NCBI RefSeq assembly: GCF_000499845.2 | Contig: NC_023750.2 | Location: 27,835,177-27,899,176, forward strand | DNA from: Phaseolus vulgaris | Lineage: Eukaryota > Streptophyta > Magnoliopsida > Fabales > Fabaceae | DNA: 64,000 bases | Reading direction: 5' to 3' | Part shown: piece after piece, positions 39,927 through 51,102 of the stretch | Layout: each line of letters opens with the position of its first letter | Numbering within the stretch: the first letter of the stretch is position 1 | The notes under the pieces: model-generated | What the model was told of the DNA's origin: nothing | The model's input: the letters and a program-made list of their open reading frames with translations, nothing else | The model's database searches: none | Program-made: the position numbers and the translations under genes

Positions 39927-40606
39927 TACATTGAGAGTGTTGTACTGGAGCAGAGCGCTAGGCTCAGCGCTCGATGATCGGACATTGACACTTGGGTCAA
40001 GCAGGTTAGCTCGGTGGTCTGGTTGAATTAATGTGCCACGTAAGTGATCCCAGGTATGTGTGCGTTGAGGTTCATTTATATACTTAACGCATATAAGGCA
40101 TGGTCAACAAAAAAGTGCGAGTGGTGTGTTTAGTACATTCAGGACTAGCACAAATAAAATATTCTCTAAAGACGCCTAAGCCCAAGAGCGCTAGGGTTTT
40201 GGGAATAAGCTTCATGTATGATACGTAAAGGCCTGTATGCCTACAGTGGACAGATGGGCCCTCAGATGTTGGTACATGAGTTGATACCCTGGTGGCCATG
40301 CTATTAAGATTTTGGTGAGAGAAGGATTGTTACAAGAAGTAACCTAAAAGTATTCTATAAAAGGGACTTGAGATCCCTGGTAAAGGTAGACCGTTTCTAA
40401 AACTGAAACTACTTGCTTACTTACTCATTGTTTCTATAAGCCTTATACTGACTTGATCGTAGGAGTGCAATCAATAGGTAGGGCCCCCTCTGTTTCAAAC
40501 AGAGCACGTTCCAACATCTAAAGGAAAGAGAAAATTCCAGTAGAGGCAGACGGAGTCACAACCTGTTCCCAAAGTCAACCGACGACCAGGTCAACTGGCA
40601 AGAACA
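39927..40606 (+). repeat. 5' LTR of Tat-3 (5'-truncated)
   Basis: Shares GTACATTCAGG.CTAGCACAA, CCTAGGGTTTT-type and AACTGACTTGATCG blocks with 47925-48660. It ends CTGGCAAGAACA just before the primer site. Its left end is cut at the CACTA-like terminus. TATA-like TATAAAAGGGA is at about 40356. Confidence 0.75.
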
Positions 40607-40608
40607 TT

Positions 40609-40625
40609 TGGCGCCCACCGTAAGG
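40609..40625 (+). promoter_or_regulatory. Primer binding site of Tat-3
   Basis: TGGCGCCCACCGTAAGG follows the LTR end at two bases' distance. It is almost identical to the Tat-4 site at 51974. Confidence 0.85.
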
Positions 40626-40676
40626 CCCGATAAAATTGGGTCCCATCCACAGTTGTGATCAAGCTACAGGCGATAT

Positions 40677-41481
40677 GAGGAATACTCAACAATGTCCATC
40701 AGGACAGGAGGAAGGTTACAATGCCACCCTACAACAACTCATGGAAACCGTCAACACTCTCCAGCAGGTAGTGACGATGTCTAAGGCTGACCAGGAGAGG
40801 GTTTTGGCTGAGGTTCGGGCCGAGCAAGCCCACAGACAAGACCAATTTAGGGTCGAGTTCGACGCATCGCGAGCAAGCACTAAAGAGTTATGCAGGGCCA
40901 ATGAGGAGTTGTGGAGAGATCTACAACGCTTGGGGGAACGCGCAGCAGGGGAGCAAAGCCCGCCTATTCCAGTTAGGGCTCGCCCCATGTCGTTCTCCCA
41001 AGCGATCATGAATGTCGTGATACCAACAAATTTCATGACACCCATAATTACTTTCACAGGTACCGAAGACCCGGCCCACATATCGACTTTCCATACTTTC
41101 ACAGGTTCATGGGGACGTTGGCAGGCACAACATTGGATTGGTTCATTGGTCTCCTGAACGGACACATAACCTCATTTGACCAGTTCTCTACATTATTCAA
41201 GGAGCAGTTCATAGTCAAGCGTGCTCCACCCCTTGTCTCTTTCGACCTCTTTGGGGTGAAGCAGTACCAGGGCGAGCCCCTGAAGGACTTCATGAACCTG
41301 TTTGGGGCATTGGTTGTAAAGCTTCACACCAAGGATGAAGCTCTGATGGTGCACGCCTTTGGGCGGGGAATTCTGTCAAGGCCGTTCAGCGATCCTTTGA
41401 TAAGGAATCGAGCGAATACGTTTAGCAAAATCCGGCGACGAGTTGTTTCCCACATCAACGCTGAAGAACAAGTAACGGTAA
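40677..41481 (+). pseudogene. Tat-3 gag N-terminal part
   Basis: It starts at ATG 40677 (MRNTQQCPSGQEEG). Residues 20-90 form a helical, coiled-coil-like segment (LMETVNTLQQVVTMSKADQE). The gag core begins ITFTGTEDPAHISTFHTF; a deletion and frameshift at about 41100 remove part of it. The second frame has MGTLAGTTLDWFIGLLNGHI, FDQFSTLFKEQFIVKRAP and GEPLKDFMNLFGALVVKL, ending HINAEEQVTV at the Sire LTR insertion. The upstream in-frame ATG at 40636 lies in the leader and was not chosen. Confidence 0.82.
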
Positions 41482-42539
41482 TGTTGATCAAGCATGATCA
41501 AGTGCTTTGAAGAATCTAAATCCAAGGTGTTTGATGAAAGGATGGTGTTGCTACTGTATTTGGGTGGGATCTGGGTAGAATAAAGTGTGATCCACTCCTT
41601 TGTTGCATCTAAAACTGATGTGAATTAAAACGTTTTTGAAATTAAGTGTTTTTCCAACTAAGTGAAAAACAACCTGTTGTTTTGTTGAATCAACCGGTAG
41701 TTTTACTCTTAGAAGTTTTTGAAAAAGGTTGAAGGTGTTTGGTTTGGTTGACTTAACTGTCAAGCCAAAACAATCGGTTGTTTCGTGATTTCAACCGATT
41801 GTTTCTTTGAAAATCCAAATAGGATTCAGTTTTGAATGGTGAATCTGTTTTAAATGTTTTCTAACTGAATACGCTCCTTCATTAATTGCTTTGACCAATC
41901 TTTGGAAAATATAAATGGTTTGTTTACGTTTTCAAATAAGTAAGAAACAACTTTGAGAAATTCAGTTTGACAGATTTGATTCTAAGATTTCAAGATTCAC
42001 ATCAAGCTTTGGATTTTCAAGAGAGAGTGGAATATGATTGCAATTGTATTCAATTCAGATTGTACTATGATCAAGTGTAATCCTTTATAAACCTACTATA
42101 TTTCTGGTGTTGTGTTGCCAAGGAGTATTGTGTGTTCTTAAGGTGTTCAAGATCAATACTCTTTGTGTGGTTTGCCAAAGGTAATGTGTTTCTTGAAGGG
42201 TTCAAGGTCACTACTTTGGTGATTTGTGTTTTGTAATCTGGTTTGATTACTTAGTGGATTAGCCAGTGGTATTATGGGGACTGGATGTAGCTCTTGGTTT
42301 AAGAGTGAACTAGTATAAGCTGTTTGTGTGATTCTCTCTTACCCTGAACTCGTTTTAATTATGTTTTTAGCTTAAACCGATTGTTTTTCTGTATATTGCT
42401 GCATAATTGCTTGAGTTCTTGGCTAACTTGATTCCTGCTCTGGATTTATACAAAGAATTTCATTAAACCTGAAAAAGTTTTCAAAAACCCTTTTAAACAA
42501 TTCATCCCCCCCTCCTGTTTAAGGCCATATATTTTAACA
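41482..42539 (+). mobile_element. Solo LTR, Sire-like Ty1/copia, in Tat-3 gag
   Basis: A 1,058-bp sequence beginning TGTTGATCAAGC and ending ATATTTTAACA. Flanks are GGTAA (41477-41481) and TGTAA (42540-42544), a duplication with one mismatch. The gag frame resumes after it. It shares TTCACCCCC.CTTGTTTAAG-type ends and paired AACCGATT motifs with the LTRs at 49816 and 60610. Confidence 0.82.
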
Positions 42540-42605
42540 TGTAAAATGTGGAAGCGTTGGGCCAACGAAGCCTCAGGAGAGTAATCGAGCTCAACCCATG
42601 AAAGT

Positions 42606-43422
42606 TGATCCTGTCTGTTGACCAGAGCGTTGAAACCTGCCTCGTCAAAGGATCGACTTGCGCACCGCTTCAAACGTTCGTCCTTCTCCAAGATCCACCT
42701 CAAGAACCTGCAAAAGAACAGAGCGGCGCCCCTGCGGCCGATCGCACTCCAACGCCCAAGTCAGTGACCGAACCACCAAATACTGAGAGCAAGAACGCTC
42801 CAGAAATCTCAAGGAACTGTGCAATGTTCTCTCTCCCAGTGTGCTCTAGAACTCGCAAGCGTAAAGAGTATAATCTGAACGTGCGTACCTCGAAAGTTCG
42901 TTGAGAACTCTTATATACCTGGTCACTTTCTCTCTCCTGGCAGTTACGGACTTAGACACGTGGCTCGCATCCAACTGTACACGTGCCATCATCTGGAGCC
43001 CTCCTTGACTTGGGCGCTGCTTCTACTCTCATTTTGCTAAGTTACTTATGCATGGTACTGCCCAGTGCATAGCTAACTTGGGAGCGCGATCTCTACTGGA
43101 ATTGGCGAGTTAGGGTGCCTTCGTACACCTTCCCTATGGTCTCGCCGGCCGCCTTCATAATCTGCACCACCTTCATCTCTGGCGATGTGCTTGCTCTGGC
43201 GATCTCCAATCACTAGGTCGCCTGAGTTTACATCTGGCGACTTCATCTTTAACCCGGTGATCGCCGATTCTGGTATGCTGGAGATCGGAACACGCCAACT
43301 TAATAACTGGCGACTTCACGAGCCCCCCGACTTCCTTCCCTTCTGCCAACCTGGCGCCTTGTCAACACGCCTATACTGTAGCTGGATGCCACGTCATCAC
43401 TTCCGACTACCAGGGCGGTACA
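42606..43422 (-). mobile_element. Solo LTR of the Tat-2 type in Tat-3 gag (TSD AAAGT)
   Basis: An 817-bp sequence beginning TGATCCTGTCTGTTGACC and ending GGGCGGTACA is flanked by AAAGT at 42601-42605 and 43423-43427. It is homologous to the Tat-2 LTRs throughout, including the TATATAAG box and both G-boxes (42957-42962, 42980-42985). It is diverged enough to be a separate older insertion. Confidence 0.92.
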
Positions 43423-43876
43423 AAAGTACATGAAGCCGCGATGGAGAAGAGATCACCGACCAGACATGTACCCTACGAACCAAAAAAGCATTAGACTAGG
43501 GCGAGAGTGAAGGAAGACCTGCCATGTCGTCACAAGTTCAAAATGAGCCACAAGGAGTTGATCACCATCCCGGACGTGGCTGACAAGTTGAAGTTCCCCC
43601 CAAAGAGTGACAAGAATTTGGGGCCTAGTAAGGGCACCTAGTGCGAAACTATATAGCACTAGAATACCAATTGGTTCATCTGGTGAAGGATGGCTTCCTG
43701 AAAGAGTACCTAGAGGAAGGTCAAGAAGCCTCGACGGTGGTGATGCCAGCAACGGATCAAGGACACGAAGTGCCAGTCCATGGCGAGGTCAACACGATCT
43801 CTGGGGGATTTTCAGGGGGAGGATGCACCGCCTCCCAGTGAAAGAAGTATGCTAGATAAGTGATGGCAGTAGAGGC
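43423..43876 (+). pseudogene. Tat-3 gag C-terminal part
   Basis: Frames broken by many stops retain HKELITIPDVADKLKFPPKS, DKNLGPSKGT and GEVNTISGGFSGGGCTASQ. The zinc-knuckle-like motif is degraded. The sequence is fused at about 43877 to a Sire LTR fragment. Confidence 0.75.
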
Positions 43877-44219
43877 ACAAGAGAAGTGTGTGTCTTGAGG
43901 GGATCAAGGTCACTTCTTTGGTGGTGTTGTAAGTAATCTAGGGTTGATTGCTTAGTGGATTCCCCAGTGGTTTCTGGGAAGACTGGATGTAGCTCTTGGT
44001 TTAAGAGTGAACCAGTATAAACCTCTGTGTGCATTCTCTCTATCCTTTGAACTCAGTATTCCCTAGTGTTTTCTGGTGCTATGCTAAATTGCTTTGTGTT
44101 TTTGGAAAACTGATTTCTTAATCAAATTTTCTCGAAGTGATTTCATTCTAGACTTAAAAGTTTGTGAAAACGCTCTTTAAACCATTCACCCCCCTAGTTT
44201 AAAGCCATACAATCTAACA
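43877..44219 (+). repeat. Truncated Sire-like LTR fragment in Tat-3
   Basis: From about 43877 (AGAGAAGTGTGTGTCTTGAG) to TACAATCTAACA at 44219 the sequence matches the 3' third of the Sire LTRs (compare 42120-42539). There is no left LTR end or target duplication, so a deletion joined gag to the middle of an LTR. Confidence 0.78.
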
Positions 44220-44652
44220 AAGGGTACATCAAGTCCTCATCGACCAAGGGAGCTCGACCGATGTAATGTTTTGGTCAACCTTTAACAAATTGCTATTGTC
44301 GCCCGACCAGTTGAGATCATATGACGGATGTTTGTACGGTTTCACTGGAGACCAGGTAGAAGTAAGGGGGCACGTGGAATTAAGAACGACCTTCACAGAC
44401 GACACCACATCTCGAACCATCAATATCAGATACCTCATTGTTAACACTCCTTCAGCTTACAACATCCTCCTGGGCAGGCCTACCCTGAACAAGTTAGAAG
44501 CAATGGCCTCGACCAGGCACATGAAAATGAAGTTGCCTTGCCTTGAGGGAAGGGTAATTACCATCAAGTCCGACCAGAAGGTGACAAAGAAATGCTACGA
44601 GAATAGCTTGAAGACTAAAAGAGGAGTATGTGCGATCACTGCCCAGCCCTAA
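44220..44652 (+). pseudogene. Tat-3 aspartic protease region
   Basis: HQVLIDQGSSTDVMFWSTFN carries the active-site loop. It is followed by GDQVEVRGHVELRTTFTDDT and YNILLGRPTLNKLEAM. The open frame ends at TAA 44650. The order and spacing match Tat-2 and Tat-4. Confidence 0.83.
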
Positions 44653-45990
44653 GAAGTAGAAGGGGTCACCCGTGCGGATATCGCCTGGGAAAGGTGACCT
44701 GAGCCTGCAGATGAGGTTCAGGAAAGAGAGATCGGAGGAAAGAAGTTCAAGCTTGGCAAGTCCCTAAACCAAGAAATGCAAAACCAAATTGCCGAAGTCA
44801 TAACATGGCATCTGAAGGCCTTTGCATGGGCTGCCTCAGACATGCCCGGCATTGACCCTGACTTTCTGTGTCATCAACTCACGATGGATCCAAAGGTCAA
44901 GCCTGTCCTACAAAGGCGAAGGAAGTTCAACGAGGAAAGACGCCTGGTCATCAAGCAAGAGACTCAAAAGTTGTAAAGTGCTGGACACATAAGAGAAATC
45001 CAATACCCTGAGTGGTTGGCAAACGTGGTGTTGGTCAAGAAGGCCAACGGAAAGTAGAGAATGTGCGTCGATTTTACGGATTTAAACAAGGCTTGTCTGA
45101 AGGATTCATATCAGTTGCCCAGCATCGTCGCCTTGGAGGATAGCGTGTCAGGCTGCCAACTTCTCAGCTTTTTGTACACCTTCTCGGGGTATAACCAAAT
45201 TCGGATGAACCTCCAAGACGAATGCAAGACAACATTCATGATAAAGCTCTCTAGTTATTGCTATAAGGTGATGCCTTTCGGGATTAAGAATGCAGGCTGA
45301 TTGATAGGGTCCTCGCCCCCATGATTGGGTGAAACATGCAAGCATATGTGGATGACATGGTTTTCACCTCCACGGAGAAGGACCAGCACATTACTAATTT
45401 AATGGAGCTATTCACCATAATAGCCAAGTACAATTTGAAGTTGAATCCCGAAAAGTGCGTATTCAGGGTGGAAGTAGGGAAATTCTTGGGGTTTATTCTC
45501 ACCGAGCAGAGAATAGAGGCAAACCCCAAGAAGTGTGCGACGATCATTGCAATGAGAAGCCTAACCTCGGTGAAGGAGGTACAACAACTGATAGAGACTT
45601 GGGGCATCCCTATTTCCACTGCTTGAAGAGGAACAACCGATTTGTGTGGACAGGCGAGTGAGAAGAAGCGTTCCTCAAGTTGAAGGAATACTTGGCCAAC
45701 CCGCCTGTTCTATGCAAACCATTGCTACGTACTCCCCTCCGTCTTTACTTCGCTATCACAGATCGAGCGATCAGCTCGGTCATAGTATAGGAGCGGGATC
45801 ACATCCAGAGGTCTGTCTATGTTGTTAGCAAAGTACTGCAAGGGTTCGAGGTGCACTCTCAGGCCATTGAGAAGGCGACCCTAGCAGTGGTCTTCGCAAC
45901 TCGGAGGCTCTGGTACTATTTCCAGAGCTTCACAATGATCGTGATGACCGACCTTCCCATCCGTAAGGTCTTACAAGAAACTTGACGTGG
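44653..45990 (+). pseudogene. Tat-3 reverse transcriptase and first RNase H
   Basis: Retains DMPGIDPDFLCHQLTMD, RRRKFNEERR, YPEWLANVVLVKKANG, CVDFTDLNKACLKDSY, MPFGIKNAG and the catalytic QAYVDDMVFTSTEKD at 45336-45380. LNPEKCVFRVEVGKFLGFIL follows, then first RNase H motifs. Stops at 44974, 45057 and 45298 and a small deletion at about 45300 disrupt it. Confidence 0.87.
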
Positions 45991-46550
45991 CGGGTCAAAT
46001 GGTGCACTGCGCGGTCGAGCTTTCTGAGTTCGATGTGCAGTATGAGCCGAGAGGACATATCAAGGGTCAAGTCTATGTTGACTTCGTGGTAGAGCTCTCC
46101 TCGGCAGCCACCTAACTAGACAATGGAGATTTCTAGTGGGTCCTCTCCATGGACGGGTCCTCTAACCAGCAGGGCAGTGGGGTTGGTATCATCTTGGAAG
46201 GACCAAACGGATTACTAATCGAGAAGGCCCTGAGATTCGCTTTCAAAGCCAGCAACAACCAAGCTGAGTACAAAGCATTGGTGGTAGGAATGTTGATAGC
46301 CAAAGAGATGGACGCACAAAGTTTGTTGGTAAAAAGTGACTCGTTGCTAGTAACTGGACATGTTACGGGTGAGTACCAAGCCAAGGATCCCTAGATGGCC
46401 TCATATTTAAAGTATGTGATGCTCTTAAAGGAGACCTTTGCAACATTCGAGCTGGCGCACATTCCTAGGGAGAACAATGCTTAAGTCGACTTACTGGCCA
46501 AGCTCACCAGCTCGGGAAAGGGGGGCCGATAGAGGTCAGTTATCTAGGAA
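45991..46550 (+). pseudogene. Tat-3 second RNase H
   Basis: The open piece 46149-46394 has MDGSSNQQGSGVGIILEGPN, NNQAEYKALVVGM and KSDSLLVTGHVTGEYQ. The rest (HIPRENNA-like, VDLLAKLTSSGKGG) continues past TAG 46394 and 46484. This is the archaeal-type RNase H located after the normal one, as is typical of Tat. Confidence 0.83.
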
Positions 46551-47924
46551 ACCCTAAAAGTGCCTAGAACCACCACAGGCTGCATGGAGGAGGTCTGAAA
46601 GGTGAGTGTCTTAGAGGGCGGAAGAAGAGGGCACCGGTCGTTGACACAAGAAATGCTGAGGGTGCTCAAGGTAAGTGTTTATGACTTGTCAGTGGGAGAA
46701 TCGTCAGACGTTTGCTTAGTCGACATGAGTGAAACCTGGATGACACGCTATAGGTGTTACCTGGCTGATGGCCTACTCCCACAGGAGCCGACGGAGGCCA
46801 AAATCGTCAAGAAGAATGCATGCAAATACACCTTGGTAGATGGAAAATTGTTCAGGCATGGCTACACTCACCCTATCTTGTCCTGTGTAAGCGGTGAGCA
46901 GTGCACACGTATCATGGCTGTGCTCCATGAAGGTATCTGTGAGAATCATATCGATGGATGAGCTCTCTCATCGAAAGCTGTTCGAGCAAGGTATTACTTG
47001 TTGATCATGAGGGAGGACAACACGAGGTACGCACACCGGTGCAAACAATGCCAACAGCACGCCAATTGCATCATGCACCCCCGGAGGAGTTGCGATTGAT
47101 CCACAGCCCGTGGCCTTTCCACACATGGGGAATTGATATCCTGGGCCCGTTTCGCCTAGCAGTTCGCCAAATGATGTACCTGGTGGTGGCCATTGAGTAC
47201 TTCACCAAGTGGATAGAGGCCGAGCCTGTCGCACAGAAAACATCCCACAAGGTTCAGCACTTTGTGTGGAAGAATATTGTTTGTCGTTTTGGAATCCCAA
47301 CGCATTTAGTGTTTGACAATGGCACCCAGTTTGCAAGTCAGCAGCTAGGCAAGGTATGCACGGAGCTCAGCATCATGCAGGTATTCGTCTCGATAGAGCA
47401 CCCTCAGACTAATGGGTAGGTCGAATATGCTAATCGAGTCCTACTCAGAGGCCTAAAAAGGAGGTTGAAGAAAGCTAAGGGGACCTGGGCAAACGAGGTT
47501 TATCGAATCCTGTGGGCTTACCATACCACTCCCCAATCCACCACCAAGGAGACACCTCTTATCCTGGTGTATGGGTCAGATGCTATGATCCCCGTCGAGA
47601 TCCAGGAAAGGTCACCATGGTTCCAAAACATCGTGGCAGAGGAGTCTAACAAGGAAATGAGGGTGAATTTAGACTTGCTCGACGAAGTGAGAGGGGAGGC
47701 GCACATCAAGGCCAAAGCCTTGAAGAGAAGGGTGGAGTATAAGCAAAAGTCCAAGTTGCGACCCAGACAGTTCCAGGTCGCTGACCTGGTAATGCAAAAA
47801 GCTCACCCCTATCAGTTGGAAAATAAGTTGTCTCCTAAATGGACTGGCCCATTCCGCGTGATAGAGGTACTCGGGAACGAAACGTATAGGCTCGAGACCT
47901 TGGAGGGCAGGATTATTCCCTTTG
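46551..47924 (+). pseudogene. Tat-3 integrase
   Basis: The zinc-finger part lies at 46900-47080 with frameshifts. The core is open in 46958-47419: WGIDILGPFRLAVRQMMYLV, FDNGTQFASQQLG (SDNG reads FDNG) and EHPQTNG followed by TAG at 47417 in place of Q, just before the catalytic E (VEYAN). The 47465-47915 frame holds WAYHTTPQSTTKETP, GSDAMIPVEIQERSP, KWTGPFRVIEVLGNETY and RLETLEG. The end is lost at a junction with LTR sequence at about 47925. Confidence 0.87.
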
Positions 47925-48660
47925 CTGGACCATACTTCAGACATCAGCATCAACATCGAACATCGACACCTGTGGAGCAGGTCGGCTCGGTGGTTTGGTC
48001 GCGATAGTGGGCCCTTAGAGATGCGTGTGTTGAAACCCGTATATATGAAAGGCCTAGTCAGCGAGAAAGTGCTTGCATGTGGTGTGTATAGTACATTCAG
48101 GTCTAGCACAAGCAAATATCCCATGAAGACGCCAAGGCCCAAGAGCACTAGGGTTTTTAGGGGAAAACTGCATGCATGATACGTAAAGGACTAGGGTGCC
48201 TACAGAAAAAATGGGCCCCGTAGCTCTGGTACATGAGTTGGTACCTTGGAGGCAATGTTGTTAAGATTGTGCACTCCAAAGAGGAATATTATGTGTGGTT
48301 ATTGTGCTAAGATTGTGTAACAACGTAACAGAATGTCCTCCCAGCAAACCTAATTTCACTAGAGATAAGGCTCTGGTGAGAGAGGGGTCGTTACAATGAG
48401 GTAACCTTAACAGAGTCTATAAAAGGGAGTTGAGATCCCTGGTAAAGGTACACTGTTTCTAAGACTGAAACTGCTTACTTACTTATTGTTTCTATAAGCC
48501 CTGAACTGACTTGATCGTCGGAGTGCAATCAACAGGTAGGACGCCCTCTATTTCAACGGAGCCGCTTTCCAACATCCAAAAGGAAACACAGAATCTACCA
48601 GAAATAAGAGGAGCCACCGCTTACCTTTGAAGTCAACCGGCAACCAGGTCAATCGGCTAG
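47925..48660 (+). repeat. 3' LTR of Tat-3 (5' end truncated)
   Basis: Joins integrase directly, so the 3'UTR, polypurine tract and LTR start were deleted. It shares long blocks with 39927-40606, including GTACATTCAGGTCTAGCACA and TATAAAAGGGAGTTGAGATC (TATA about 48419). The end near 48660 (CGGCTAG) has diverged from AAGAACA. Confidence 0.72.
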
Positions 48661-48910
48661 ATTTTGTTTGTAAAGCAACCAGACTAAAATTCTCCTCCTC
48701 CTTTAGTTCACACCATGTTGCTTTGCATATATGTCGATAAAATTAACATTTAAAACCTAAAAGTAGTCATACATAGAAAAAAAACCAAAAAAAAAAATAT
48801 TTCTAGAATAAGCTTTCCATAAAGTTTTTGGAATAGGCTTTCTAGAATATGTTTCTAGAATAATGCTTGCAAAACATATTTCCAGAAAGGTTGATGGGTT
48901 GATACCAAAT
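48661..48910. other. Unassigned A/T-rich DNA with TTCTAGAA motifs
   Basis: No gene is seen. TTTCTAGAATA occurs three times (about 48799, 48838, 48850). The end holds TGATACCAAA (48901-48910), the complement of a methionine-type primer site adjoining the LTR at 48911. Confidence 0.5.
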
Positions 48911-49490
48911 GATGGGTTGTTCTTCTTGGAGATTTGAAAAGGGTGGCAAAAGCAACGGATGTGATGAATCAAGGAGGGCTCATATAGAGCTATGGGTTCC
49001 TTGTAGGTGCATGAAAGGTATGAAGAGTGATTGGTTGGGCCATATCACTTGGAAAAAGGTGGAGATGAAGATCAAAGTGTCTAACCTAGAGTGACTAGAC
49101 AAGGGAGTAGAAGCTTGCAATATTTGGCAAAAATTTACTCGTAAAATTGATCTTATTAAAACATGAGCCAAGCACCCCATTATATAGGTTCAAGTGCCTT
49201 GGAGAACAAGGAGCAAGGGTAGGAAGGGGAATACACAAAAGAGCGGCTGCTAGGGTTTTGACTAAAGTCAATGTCGCACCCTAGGAGCGAAGTTCTAGAA
49301 GCTGGGTTAACTTCTTACCCTAAAAGGCTTTACTCAAGCTACCATGATAAGCACACCCCCCTCCCCCCCAATTATGCTAAAGGAACCCTATTCTACTGAA
49401 ATTACAAATAAAGAAAACTAGCTATCATGGCTTGGGCTTTACTTCTTGTGGTCCTCTTTGAACATATAAAGAAACATTTCTCTGCCATCA
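48911..49490 (-). repeat. LTR fragment related to the 1410-21954 element
   Basis: Begins TGATGGGTTGTTC next to TGATACCAAA and ends CTCTGCCATCA. GAGCCAAGCACC.CATTATATAG matches the TATA region of the LTR at 21277. Primer site and LTR are in minus order. The remainder of that element is missing on the left, and no target duplication was found. Confidence 0.65.
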
Positions 49491-49815
49491 GTAGCAGAGT
49501 CCCAATCTTCTTGAATCCTCTTTGCCATGGACCTAGTTGTTGGGCTTGATTGGTTGGGCCATATCTCTTCCATCAAAGGTTATTTTGTATTTCCATAATA
49601 GCCTTTTCGAAAACATATTTTGTAAAGCCTATTTCTAAAGTCATCACTGTATGCACACCTGCCAAAAGAAAATGAGTTAAAAACTTAGGATAAAACATAT
49701 GGAAAATTATTTTAATGTATAATAAAATTATAATGTGTGCACAAAATATGTCTTATTAGTGAGTCAAAAGTGACAATATAAAAATACTTATATAATAAGT
49801 TTGATTAGTGGAACG
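49491..49815. other. Unassigned DNA
   Basis: A/T-rich, no coding frame, no LTR end. AAACATATTTTGTAAAGCC at about 49612 resembles 48868-48890 on the other side of the LTR fragment, so it may be the same pre-insertion sequence. Confidence 0.4.
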
Positions 49816-50916
49816 TGTTGAGCATGGGAGCTTTGGTGTTTCAAATCCAAGATGAAGCTTGATGTTGTCTGCTTTTGGTTTGGGTTTAGATTAGAATGTT
49901 TAGAATCTATGTAAAGATCAGTTCTTAATCCTTGCACAAAGCTTGACCAATCTGTTTCAAAGAAACAAAGTGTTTTTCTAAGCAAAGGGAAAACAACCGA
50001 TTGAATTATCGATATGATCGGTTGTTTGTCACTTACCTAGCTTGAAGGTTTTAAACCTGTTTTTGACTTGGTTATGTAACTGCCTAACCAATTCAACCAG
50101 TTAAATCATGGTTTCAACCGGTTGATTGTGTGTTTTCATAACAGTTTTTTGAAAACCTGTTTTAACTGTTTTGAATGTGATCAAAACTGTTTTAGCTCAT
50201 TAATAATGCCTTGAACGGCTAGTTTTCAAGTGCTATAAATATAGCCTTTCTTTCAAATCAAAATACACAAGTCTTTACATAGATTTGAGCTCAAAAAGAG
50301 ATTGAGATTTGTTTTTGAAAGAAGTTTTCAAAAGTTTTGAAAGATTGTTGTTAAAGCTTTGCACTGGTACAAGATCTGATCATAGGGCTTTCTGGTTTGT
50401 GTAATCTCAGGTGTTTTCTATCCCTTTCAAGGTTCTTTTTATTGTTCTTTCATTAAACTTGTAAAGTCTGTGAAAATCCTGCAAAGTTAGAGAGTGTTAT
50501 AACTTGAGGTGTGTGGTGTTACATATAGGGTGAGTGGGTCTTGTGGTTTTCAGGGTCACCTCTTTGTTGTGTATTGGTGTAATCTGGAATTGATTACTAA
50601 TGGAACTCAGGTTTTTCTGAGAACTAGATGTAGCTCAAGATTGAGTGAACCTGTATAAAATTGTTGTGTAAATCTCTCTATCTCTAACTCCTTATAACTG
50701 TTTGTGTTAATTCTGTTTCTGTTGCTGATATAAACAACCGATTAAAACGTAATTTCAATCGGTTAAAATTTTGAAAACAGTTTTTGTATCATTGGTTGAT
50801 TACTTTCCTCAATTGCTTATCTGTGATTGTTTGATAAAGGTTCATTCTTAATCAATCTTTGCGAAAATCTTTGACAAACAATTCACCCCCTCTTGTTTAA
50901 GCCATTAATTCTTACA
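49816..50916 (+). repeat. 5' LTR of a plus-strand Sire-like Ty1/copia element
   Basis: 1,101 bp, TGTTGAGCATGGGAGC to TTAATTCTTACA. It carries three pairs of AACCGATT/AACCGGTT-type motifs and TATAAATATAGCC at about 50233. It is aligned by eye with 41482-42539 and with the reverse of 60610-61640. The second LTR lies beyond the window. Confidence 0.85.
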
Positions 50917-50936
50917 ATTGGCATCAAGAGCTAGGT
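50917..50936 (+). promoter_or_regulatory. Primer binding site of the Sire-like element
   Basis: ATTGGCATCAAGAGCTAGG follows the LTR end. It resembles the initiator methionine type (TGGTATCAGAGC) with changes usual in this lineage. Confidence 0.72.
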
Positions 50937-50959
50937 TATTGAAAAATATTCAAGTTTCT

Positions 50960-50961
<2 letters not shown>

Positions 50962-50996
<35 letters not shown>
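50962..50996 (+). repeat. Poly(T) run, 35 nt
   Basis: Uninterrupted T from 50962 to 50996, between the primer site and gag of the Sire-like element. Its length may vary between assemblies. Confidence 0.9.
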
Positions 50997-51102
50997 CTGA
51001 AAAATCTTTTTAAATAGCTCACAAGTTGCCTTTTGGGGAAGGTGCTTCCATAAACAGGCCACCACTATTTTGTGGGGTCAATTACCAATTTTGGAAGGTA
51101 AG
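50997..51102 (+). pseudogene. Sire-like gag, N-terminal fragment
   Basis: Encodes AHKLPFGEGASINRPPLFCG then VNYQFWK, the conserved start of Sire-type gag. No ATG is clear. It is cut at codon V-R (GTAAG) by Tat-4. Gag resumes at about 63600. Confidence 0.8.

Noticed and set aside
49021..49180. Small plus-strand and minus-strand frames in the LTR at 48911
   Set aside because: They fall in an LTR related to 21277-21954 and have no homologue there.
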